Positions 1 to 5,619 of a DNA stretch of 6,534 nucleotides are shown piece after piece. Position 1 is the stretch's first letter; the number at the start of each line of letters is the position of its first letter. The notes below the pieces were generated by a model. It was not told the DNA's origin and ran no database searches. It worked only from the letters and a program-made list of their open reading frames with translations. This DNA is from DASRHK01 sp035650495 (GTDB taxonomy: Bacteria; Pseudomonadota; Gammaproteobacteria; Nevskiales; Nevskiaceae), in NCBI GenBank assembly GCA_035650495.1, contig DASRHK010000063.1, forward strand, positions 1 to 6,534, in the 5' to 3' direction. A program made the translations under genes and the position numbers.

Positions 1-678
1 CAGGCACGCGTCCGCGGACAGGCGACCGCACCGGAGCGTCCGTACGACACGCCCGACGGCGCCGAGAATCCGGTGATCATCGCCGGCTTCGGGCCGTTCG
101 GGCAGATCGTCGCGCGCGCGATGCGCGTGCGCAAGATCGGCTTCACCGTGCTGGAGAAGAATCCCGAGCAGGTCGATTTCGTGCGCCGCTTCGGCAACAA
201 GATCTTTTACGGCGACGCCGGCCGGATGGATCTGTTGCGCGCCGCGCGCGCCGACAAGGCCAAGGCATTCGTGCTGACCATCCCGAAGCTCGAGGCGTCC
301 GTGCAGATCGCGGAGACGGTGCGCAAGCATTTCCCGCATCTCACCATCTGGGCGGTCGCGGTCGATCGCAATCACGCGATGCACCTGATGGATCTCGGCA
401 TCAAGCACGTGATCCGCCGCTCGTACTTCTCGAGCCTGGAGATGACGCGCCAGCTGCTGATGGACTTCGGCGACAGCGAGCTGCAGGCCGCCGAGACGCT
501 ACGCAAGTTCCGCGCGCACGACGAAGCGACGCTGCTCAAGCAGCAGGCGGTGTTCCGCGACGAGCAGAAGCTGATCCAGACCTCGCAGGAATCGGTGCGC
601 GAGCTCGAGCAGCTGTTCGAGGCCGATCGCGAAGTGCCGGCGGAGGCCCCGTCCGCCACGGCGCCGGAGTCGGCGTAA
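1..678 (+). CDS. Kef-type K+/H+ antiporter, C-terminal NAD-binding (RCK/TrkA-N) domain; 5' part missing
   Basis: The reading frame is open from base 1, so the membrane antiporter domain lies outside the window and only the last 225 residues are seen. A linker leads into a Rossmann nucleotide-binding fold with the glycine motif GFGPFGQ (residues 29-35), an acidic residue ending the second strand (LEKNP, Glu52), and the Kef-like FYGDAGRMDLL segment around Asp72. The order of these motifs and the HFPHL segment match KefB/KefC of E. coli, where the domain binds NAD(H) and gates K+ efflux in response to glutathione and its adducts. After the fold there is a charged, probably helical tail (roughly residues 150-225, LRKFRAHDEATLLKQQ onward) typical of Kef proteins. 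The cyclase gene starts 11 bp after the stop, so the two may be cotranscribed. Glutathione control is known for the family; it is not shown by this fragment. KefB versus KefC cannot be decided. Confidence 0.9.
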   Translation, partial: QARVRGQATAPERPYDTPDGAENPVIIAGFGPFGQIVARAMRVRKIGFTVLEKNPEQVDFVRRFGNKIFYGDAGRMDLLRAARADKAKAFVLTIPKLEASVQIAETVRKHFPHLTIWAVAVDRNHAMHLMDLGIKHVIRRSYFSSLEMTRQLLMDFGDSELQAAETLRKFRAHDEATLLKQQAVFRDEQKLIQTSQESVRELEQLFEADREVPAEAPSATAPESA

Positions 679-689
679 GCTCACGACGC

Positions 690-1985
690 ATGAACGAGTT
701 CACGCCGCACACTTTCGTCTCGCTGCTCGCGCTCGGCATGGCGCTCGCCTTCCTGTCGGCGGATCGCTACTCGAAAACCTCGCAGGCGCTCGCCGCGGGA
801 CTTGCATTCATCGGCATCGGCATCTGGCTCAACGTGACGCTGGTGGTCGACAACCTGCATCCGCCGCGCTGGAGCGGCCTGCTCGGCCTGCCGGATGCCG
901 CGTCGATCATCATGATGCTCGAGTGGCTGCTGCGCGTGCGGCGTACCGTGCCGGTCGGCGCCGCGACCAACGTGAAGTTCGGCGATCGGCTGCTGCGCAT
1001 CGGCCAGCTCTGCGGCGTGTTCTACGCGATCGCCTCGCTCGCGCTGCCCGATGCGCGATCGCAATTGTTCCTGCGCGCGCTGCAGGTGCCGGGTGCGCTG
1101 CGCTCCTGGCAGTTCTGGATCTTCGCGACGCCGATCCTCGTCTCGCTGCTGCTCGGCACCGCGGCGATCCTGCTGCTGCTCAATCGCCGGCCCGATCGCG
1201 CGGAAACCACGCGCGTGATCGCCTTCTCGATCGGCGCGCCGTTCATGGCCGCCGGCTTCATCCTGCCGATCCAGGCCGCCGCGGTGTCGGTGCTGATCGG
1301 CGAGATCATCTTCCTGATCGGCTCGGTGCACTACCACGTGCTGCAAGGCAATCGCGGGGCGTTCATGTCGCGCTTCCTGTCGCCGCAGGTCGCGGCGATG
1401 GTGCGCGATCGCGGGCTCGAGAGCGCGATGGAGCAGAAGTCGCTCGAAGTCACCGTCGTGTGCTGCGACATCCGCGGCTTCACGCCGTATGCGCAGGCCA
1501 ATGCGCCGACGCAGGTGATCCAGGTGCTGCGCGACTACTACGACGCGGTCGGCGGCGTCGTCGCCGAGTTCGGCGCGACCATCAAGGATTTCGCGGGCGA
1601 CGGAATCCTGATCTTGATCGGCGCGCCGCTGCCGGTGCCCGATCAGGCGCAGCGCGGGATCGAGATGGCGCGGCGCATCCGCGAGATCGCTCGCGACGTG
1701 GTGAAGCGATCGAGCACCGCGACGCATCGGCTCGGCCTGGGCGTCGGCGTCGCCACGGGTCAGGTGGCGGTCGGCATCATCGGCTCGTCGTCGCGACTCG
1801 AGTACACCGCCGTCGGGCCCGCGGTGAATCTGTCGTCGCGGCTCTGCGAGCTTGCTGCCGACGGCGAGATCCTCATCGATTCGCGCACCGGCGATCTCGC
1901 CGGCCAGGCTGGCCTGAAGGCCCGCGATCCGCTGCCGGTGAAGGGCTACGAGGAGCCGGTCGCGCTATTCGCGGTCGCCGCCTAG
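690..1985 (+). CDS. Membrane-anchored class III adenylate/guanylate cyclase
   Basis: The 431-residue protein probably makes cAMP (or another cyclic nucleotide) from the nucleoside triphosphate at the inner membrane. Residues 1-215 contain about six or seven hydrophobic segments (for example 11-24, 32-53, 102-120, 141-165, 177-215). I do not recognise them as a named sensor domain, though the layout resembles MASE-type membrane sensors. After a linker (FMSRFLSP, 225-232) the catalytic domain spans about 252-431. The metal-binding aspartates are present: Asp260 in CCDIRGFT and Asp304 in FAGDG. The transition-state pair is also present: Asn380 and Arg384 in VNLSSR. The two base-selecting positions are unusual. 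The canonical Lys three residues before GD is Asp300, with a Lys at 299, and the canonical Asp/Thr of the IGD motif is Pro377. ATP versus GTP specificity is therefore uncertain. The start is ATG 690, with no clear Shine-Dalgarno; ATG 738 is a possible alternative but would cut the first hydrophobic segment. Confidence 0.9.
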   Translation: MNEFTPHTFVSLLALGMALAFLSADRYSKTSQALAAGLAFIGIGIWLNVTLVVDNLHPPRWSGLLGLPDAASIIMMLEWLLRVRRTVPVGAATNVKFGDRLLRIGQLCGVFYAIASLALPDARSQLFLRALQVPGALRSWQFWIFATPILVSLLLGTAAILLLLNRRPDRAETTRVIAFSIGAPFMAAGFILPIQAAAVSVLIGEIIFLIGSVHYHVLQGNRGAFMSRFLSPQVAAMVRDRGLESAMEQKSLEVTVVCCDIRGFTPYAQANAPTQVIQVLRDYYDAVGGVVAEFGATIKDFAGDGILILIGAPLPVPDQAQRGIEMARRIREIARDVVKRSSTATHRLGLGVGVATGQVAVGIIGSSSRLEYTAVGPAVNLSSRLCELAADGEILIDSRTGDLAGQAGLKARDPLPVKGYEEPVALFAVAA

Positions 1986-2063
1986 CGAAGCAAAGTCGGA
2001 AATCTCCTACACCGCGCGCGCTGGAACGAGCGTAGCGTCGGAGCCGTCGGGTTGTGGGTTTCC

Positions 2064-2068
2064 GGGGA
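2064..2068 (+). promoter_or_regulatory. Shine-Dalgarno of the Panacea-domain gene
   Basis: The sequence GGGGA lies 6 bases before ATG 2075. It favours that ATG over the in-frame GTG at 2054, which has no comparable purine-rich site. It indicates that the gene is translated independently of the cyclase 89 bp upstream. Confidence 0.5.
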
Positions 2069-2074
2069 TTCTTC

Positions 2075-2731
2075 ATGGACGAAGCGGTGCATCCAGCCAT
2101 TGCCGTGGCCAACGAATTCCTGCGGCGCGCGCGCGAGGCGTATCGCACGCTCTCCGCGACGCAGCTCCATGAGCTCGTCTACTGCGCGCACGGCTGGCAT
2201 CTCGTCCTGACCGGACACCCCCTCATCAGCGGCCCGGTCGCTGCCGATCGGCGCGGCGTGTTCATCCCCGATCTGCGGCTCGCCGGCTGTCTTGGCGCCG
2301 AGCCTGTCGAAGGGCTGCTGCACGAGTCCCACAAGCCCGATTCGTTCCCACGCGTCGAGGAAGATCTCTCGGCGGACATCACGATCGGTCATGTGTGGCA
2401 GGACTACGGCCCGCTTTCGCGTTACGACCTGACGCGGCTGATCCTCGCGCCGGGCGGCCCGTGGGATCAGGTGTGGAATCTCGACGAGCGCCATGAATCG
2501 GTGCTCATCCCCAATCGGCTGCTGCGCGAGTGGTTCGGCCAGGTCGCGACGTGGCGCACCGCGGCCGATCACGTGTCGGCTGCGGTCGATCGCGCGCTCG
2601 ACAATCGCCCGGAGTTCCGCGGCCCGATCGCGGTCGACGGCAGCGTCAAGGCCGGACCTGCGTTCAACGAGGCGATGCAGTCGGACAGCGATCGCGTGCA
2701 CGAGCTGCGCGTGCAGCAGCGGCACGCTTGA
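2075..2731 (+). CDS. Panacea-domain protein (DUF4065, GepA/SocA-like), no visible toxin partner
   Basis: This is a 218-residue protein from ATG 2075; an upstream GTG at 2054 would add seven residues. No membrane segments or signal peptide are seen, so it is probably cytoplasmic. The family pattern is clear in several blocks: an N-terminal helix with AIAVANEFL (8-16), LHELVYCAHGWHL (31-43), VWQDYGPLSRYDL (107-119), APGGPWDQVWN (125-135) and IPNRLLREWF (145-154). In known Panacea proteins the fold serves as the antitoxin for many unrelated toxins, and the related SocA is a proteolytic adaptor. Here the segment that usually reads like AWxYGPVxP is changed to AADRRGVFIP (56-65), and there is a C-terminal extension of about 60 residues (157-218) with no recognised motif. 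The upstream neighbour is a cyclase and the downstream one, converging from the other strand, is a peptidase. Neither is a known toxin, so the role is open: solitary antitoxin, adaptor, or remnant. Confidence 0.8.
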   Translation: MDEAVHPAIAVANEFLRRAREAYRTLSATQLHELVYCAHGWHLVLTGHPLISGPVAADRRGVFIPDLRLAGCLGAEPVEGLLHESHKPDSFPRVEEDLSADITIGHVWQDYGPLSRYDLTRLILAPGGPWDQVWNLDERHESVLIPNRLLREWFGQVATWRTAADHVSAAVDRALDNRPEFRGPIAVDGSVKAGPAFNEAMQSDSDRVHELRVQQRHA

Positions 2732-2735
2732 CGCG

Positions 2736-3647
2736 CTAGCTCGCTTGCGATCCGATCGCGACGTGCACGCGGGCGTCGGCGCCCGACCACGCGCGATACA
2801 TCTGCTGTGAGTTGAACGGCGTCACCAACGCGCCGTCGCGGCCGATCGCGATGCAGCCACCCTTGCCGCCGAGCGAGCGCATGTCCTCGAGCGCCGCATC
2901 GCAGGCCGCTTGAAGCGACTCGCGCGCGTAGAGCACGCGCGCGTGCACCTGATAGCCGAACACGCTGCGCATGAAGCACTCGCCGGTGCCGGTGCACGAG
3001 ATCGCGACGCTGCGATTGTCCGCGTAGGTGCCGGCGCCGATGATGGGCGAATCGCCGACGCGGCCGGGATGCTTGTTGGTGAGCCCGCCGGTCGACGTCG
3101 CCGAAGCGAGATTGCCTTTCACGTCGCGCGCGACCGCGCCGACGGTGCCGAACGCGGAATCCTGATCGAGCACGATGATCCCTTTCGCGTGCGCAGTCTT
3201 GAGCTGATGGAAGCGCTCTTCGGTCACGAAGTGATCGGGCGTGACTTCCTTCAAGCCGAGCTCGCGGCCGAGCTGCTCCGCCCCGGTGCCCGCGAACAGA
3301 ACGTGCGGGCTCTTCTCCATCACGGCGCGCGCGAGGCGGATCGGGCTCTCCGATCGCATCACGCCGGTCACCGCGCCGGCGGCGCGCGTCGCGCCGTCCA
3401 TGATCGCCGCGTCGAGCTCCGGCATGCCGTCGCGATTGAGCACCGCGCCGACGCCGGCGTTGAACAGCGGGCATTCCTCCAGCAGCACCACCGCGCGCTC
3501 GACGACGTCGAGCGCCGCGCGACCTTCGCGCAGCAGCGCGACCGCTTCCTCGGCGATCGCGCGCAACGCGTCGCGATGCTCGGCTTGATCGCGCTGCATC
3601 GCGTCGCCCGCGCCGCCGTGTAACGCAAAGCGGATTTGCTCCTTCAT
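2736..3647 (-). CDS. iaaA: Isoaspartyl peptidase / plant-type L-asparaginase (Ntn hydrolase)
   Basis: This 303-residue cytoplasmic enzyme hydrolyses beta-aspartyl (isoaspartyl) dipeptides and L-asparagine. It matches E. coli EcAIII (IaaA) almost block for block: HGGAG (10-14), FNAGVGAVLN (62-71), FGTVGAVARD (166-175), LASATSTGG (180-188), GRVGDSPIIGAG (195-206) and SCTGTGE (217-223), with MYRAW near the C-terminus. Family knowledge says the precursor cleaves itself before the Thr of GTVG, giving alpha (1-167) and beta (168-303) chains with Thr168 as nucleophile. Arg196, Asp199, Thr219 and Gly220 are the expected substrate-binding residues. The linker before Thr168 is short and not glycine-rich. 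ATG 3647 is chosen because MKEQIRFALHGGAG fits the family N-terminus; a GTG two codons upstream (3653) is possible. The gene diverges from the symporter and ends 4 bp from the converging Panacea gene. An open frame continues upstream to about 4532, but that part is only the antisense of the symporter. Confidence 0.95.
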   Translation of the reverse strand: MKEQIRFALHGGAGDAMQRDQAEHRDALRAIAEEAVALLREGRAALDVVERAVVLLEECPLFNAGVGAVLNRDGMPELDAAIMDGATRAAGAVTGVMRSESPIRLARAVMEKSPHVLFAGTGAEQLGRELGLKEVTPDHFVTEERFHQLKTAHAKGIIVLDQDSAFGTVGAVARDVKGNLASATSTGGLTNKHPGRVGDSPIIGAGTYADNRSVAISCTGTGECFMRSVFGYQVHARVLYARESLQAACDAALEDMRSLGGKGGCIAIGRDGALVTPFNSQQMYRAWSGADARVHVAIGSQAS

Positions 3648-3662
3648 CGTCACAATGTACCC
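3648..3662. promoter_or_regulatory. 15-bp divergent gap between iaaA and the symporter gene
   Basis: The two start codons (ATG at 3647 on minus, GTG at 3663 on plus) face away from each other with only 15 bases between them. The gap is too short to hold a full promoter, so any promoters must lie inside the opposite coding sequences. Weak -10-like hexamers (CACAAT on plus, TACATT on minus, four of six matches each) overlap here, but I see no matching -35 elements and no good Shine-Dalgarno for either gene. Confidence 0.3.
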
Positions 3663-5054
3663 GTGAACTGGATTCTGTTCAGCATCCTCGCGTACATCGT
3701 GAGCCAGCTCGTGCTCGCCTTCGTCGTCTCGCGGCGGCCGAAGACGGAGACCGACTATCTGCTCGCGGGCCGCAGCCTCGGACCTTGGCTCGGCACCTTC
3801 ACGGTGTTCGCGACGTGGTTCGGCGCCGAGTCGTGCGTCGGTGCAGCCGGCGAAGCCTATAAGCACGGCCTGTCCGGCGTGATCACCGATCCGTTCGGCT
3901 ACGCGCTCGGGCTCGTGCTGATGGGATTGCTGATCGCAGTGCCGCTGTGGAAGCGGGGGCTGGTCACGCTCGCCGATCTGTTCCAGCGACGCTACGGCGA
4001 AGGCGTCGAGCGGCTCGCGGCGATCATCATGATCCCGACGTCGGTGCTGTGGGCCGCGGCGCAGGTGCGCGCGTTCGGGCAGGTGCTCGCGTCGGCTTCC
4101 GACCTCGGCATCTTCGCGGCGATCACGATCGCGGCGGTGGTGGTCATCGTCTACACGGCGGTCGGCGGCATGTGGGCCGACGCTGTGACCGATCTCCTGC
4201 AAGGCGTCGTGCTGATCGTGGGCGTCGCGGCGCTCGCGATCGCACTCGCGTTCAACGGCGGCATCGAGGCGTTCCACAATCTGCCGGCGGAGCGCCTGTC
4301 CTTCGTCGGCGATCATCCGATCCTCGAGCGGATCGAGACGTTCGCGGTACCGGTGCTGTCGTCGATCGCGGCACAGGAGCTCGCGTCGCGCGTGCTCGCG
4401 ATCCGCAATCCGACGCTCGCGCGCAACGCAACCATCGGCTCCGGCTTGATCTATCTCGCCGTCGGATTGATCCCGGTGAGCCTCGGGCTGATCGCGAGCG
4501 CGTACATCGGCGAGAACGCGGACGCGGAGCAAGTGCTGTCGCGCATCGCGCAGCAGCAGCTCAACCTGCCGCTCTACATCCTGTTCCTCGGCGCGCTGGT
4601 GTCCGCGATCCTGTCGACGCTGTCCGGCGCGCTGCTGGTCGCGGGATCACTCGCGGCGCACAACATCGTGCTGCCGCTGCAGCCGAAGCTGAAAGAGAAC
4701 TATCGATTGCTGACCAATCGCGTCGCCGTCGTCGTGTTCGGCTTCGTTTGCTACGGCATCGCGCTGTCGAGCGAGAGCGTCTACGACCTCGTGCAGGAGA
4801 GCTCGAGCCTCGGCTCCGCCGGGATCCTCACGCTCATCGTGTTCGCGCTGTGGGGCGGCAAGCTCGGCGGCAAGGCAGCCGCTTACGCGGCGCTGCTCGC
4901 GAGCCTCGGCGTGTACGTGTTCGGGCGCCACACGTACCACATCGAATATCCGTACCTCACGTCGCTCGGTGCGGCGCTCGGCGCGTATCTCGTCGCCGCG
5001 CTGATCTTCAGTACTTCACGGAGCAACCGTAGTTCGCCGTCACCGGCTGACTGA
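3663..5054 (+). CDS. Sodium:solute symporter (SSS family), substrate unknown
   Basis: This is a 463-residue, very hydrophobic inner-membrane protein with about 12-13 transmembrane helices, the usual size for the family that includes PutP and PanF. The N-terminal block (TDYLLAGRSLGPW after the first helix) and the central YTAVGGMWADAVTDLLQG segment (from residue 164) are SSS hallmarks. The STLS motif at residues 318-321, in a helix reading AILSTLSGALLV, matches the PutP segment whose Ser340-Thr341 coordinate Na+, so Na+-coupled uptake is expected. GTG 3663 is chosen as the start because VNWILFSILAYIV aligns with typical family N-termini. The frame is open to a TTG at 3636, but that start would lie inside iaaA. 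The substrate cannot be read from the sequence. The divergent isoaspartyl peptidase suggests an amino acid or small peptide, which is inference only. The last 47 bases overlap the 3' end of the converging redoxin gene. Confidence 0.9.
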   Translation: MNWILFSILAYIVSQLVLAFVVSRRPKTETDYLLAGRSLGPWLGTFTVFATWFGAESCVGAAGEAYKHGLSGVITDPFGYALGLVLMGLLIAVPLWKRGLVTLADLFQRRYGEGVERLAAIIMIPTSVLWAAAQVRAFGQVLASASDLGIFAAITIAAVVVIVYTAVGGMWADAVTDLLQGVVLIVGVAALAIALAFNGGIEAFHNLPAERLSFVGDHPILERIETFAVPVLSSIAAQELASRVLAIRNPTLARNATIGSGLIYLAVGLIPVSLGLIASAYIGENADAEQVLSRIAQQQLNLPLYILFLGALVSAILSTLSGALLVAGSLAAHNIVLPLQPKLKENYRLLTNRVAVVVFGFVCYGIALSSESVYDLVQESSSLGSAGILTLIVFALWGGKLGGKAAAYAALLASLGVYVFGRHTYHIEYPYLTSLGAALGAYLVAALIFSTSRSNRSSPSPAD

Positions 5055-5616
5055 CCGGCTTGCCGGCCATCGCCTCGTCGAGCGCGACGCGCACGTACTG
5101 CGTGGCTTTGGGCAGGTCCTCGTCGTCGGCGCTCGCGATGCTGTCGATGCCGCCGGCGTAGATCAGCTTGCCGCCCGGATCGACGACGAACATGTGCGGC
5201 GTGGTCTTCGCGCCGTAGAGATGTCCCACCTCGCCCTTCTCGTCGAGCAGCACCGCGGTCGGTGACGCGCCGCGATCCTTCGTGAGCTTGTTGGCTTCCG
5301 CGCCGCTGACGTGTCCTTCCTTGCCGGGCGCCGAAGAGATGATCGTCAGCCAGACCGCGCCTTTCCCCGTCGCTTCCTTCTGCTGATCCTGCATGTTGTG
5401 CGTGCGGTAGTGCTTCTGCACGAACGGGCAGCCGTTGTTGGTCCACTCGAGCACGACGTACTTGCCCTTGAAGTCGGCGAGCGAAACCTGCTTGCCGAAG
5501 CTGTCGGTCGCGGTGAACAGGGGCGCAGGCTCGCCGACTTTCACGGCGGCGGACGCTTGCTGACAGGCCGCGACGAGCAGCAGCACAACGAGCGAGATGG
5601 ATTTCACGACACGCAT
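5008..5616 (-). CDS. Periplasmic redoxin (thioredoxin-fold, AhpC/TSA-like), probable lipoprotein
   Basis: This is a 202-residue exported thioredoxin-fold protein. It starts with a hydrophobic signal peptide ending in VAAC (15-18), which fits a lipobox with Cys18 as the lipid site and Gln at +2. Cleavage by signal peptidase I near ASA (21-23) is the alternative. The redoxin domain follows, with VGEPAPLFTATDSFGKQVSL (27-46), then an active-site segment WTNNGCPFVQKHY (58-70) carrying one Cys (Cys63) instead of CxxC, a cis-Pro block TTPHMFVVD (138-146), and a C-terminal YGCSVKY containing Cys198. This layout belongs to a family I recall next to DsbD in other Proteobacteria. It lies 3 bp after the dsbD stop codon and carries its own strong Shine-Dalgarno inside dsbD. 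DsbD is the likely electron donor. A peroxidase or thiol-reductase role is inferred; the natural substrate is unknown. The 3' end overlaps the symporter gene by 47 bases. Confidence 0.88.
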   Translation of the reverse strand: MRVVKSISLVVLLLVAACQQASAAVKVGEPAPLFTATDSFGKQVSLADFKGKYVVLEWTNNGCPFVQKHYRTHNMQDQQKEATGKGAVWLTIISSAPGKEGHVSGAEANKLTKDRGASPTAVLLDEKGEVGHLYGAKTTPHMFVVDPGGKLIYAGGIDSIASADDEDLPKATQYVRVALDEAMAGKPVSQPVTANYGCSVKY

Positions 5617-5619
5617 CGA

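Noticed and set aside
681..1727. 348-codon minus-strand open frame opposite the cyclase
   Set aside because: It is rich in Arg, His, Asp and Gln with no family motifs, a typical antisense shadow in GC-rich DNA. The plus strand has clear cyclase motifs.
923..2035. 370-codon plus-strand open frame overlapping the cyclase in another frame
   Set aside because: It is a low-complexity Arg/Ala-rich translation without motifs, overlapped entirely by the supported gene.
1986..2074. 89-bp gap between the cyclase and the Panacea gene as a promoter or small RNA site
   Set aside because: No convincing -35/-10 pair, operator or stable hairpin is visible beyond the Shine-Dalgarno of the downstream gene.
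2075..2731. Panacea gene with a neighbour as a complete toxin-antitoxin pair
   Set aside because: Neither the cyclase nor iaaA resembles a known toxin. iaaA is on the opposite strand and the cyclase is a full-length membrane enzyme.
2770..2785. Perfect hairpin CGGGCG-TCGG-CGCCCG near the iaaA 3' end
   Set aside because: It lies within iaaA coding sequence, has a short stem and no T-run on either strand. Such stems are expected by chance at this GC content.
3648..4532. Long minus-strand open frame continuing upstream of iaaA (598 codons in all)
   Set aside because: The upstream part is antisense to the symporter and reads as low-complexity Arg/Asp/His-rich sequence. The iaaA family N-terminus sits at ATG 3647.
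5055..5066. CCGGC-TT-GCCGG inverted repeat just after the symporter stop
   Set aside because: The loop is too small, there is no T-run, and it lies inside the redoxin coding sequence. The evidence is not enough to call it a terminator.
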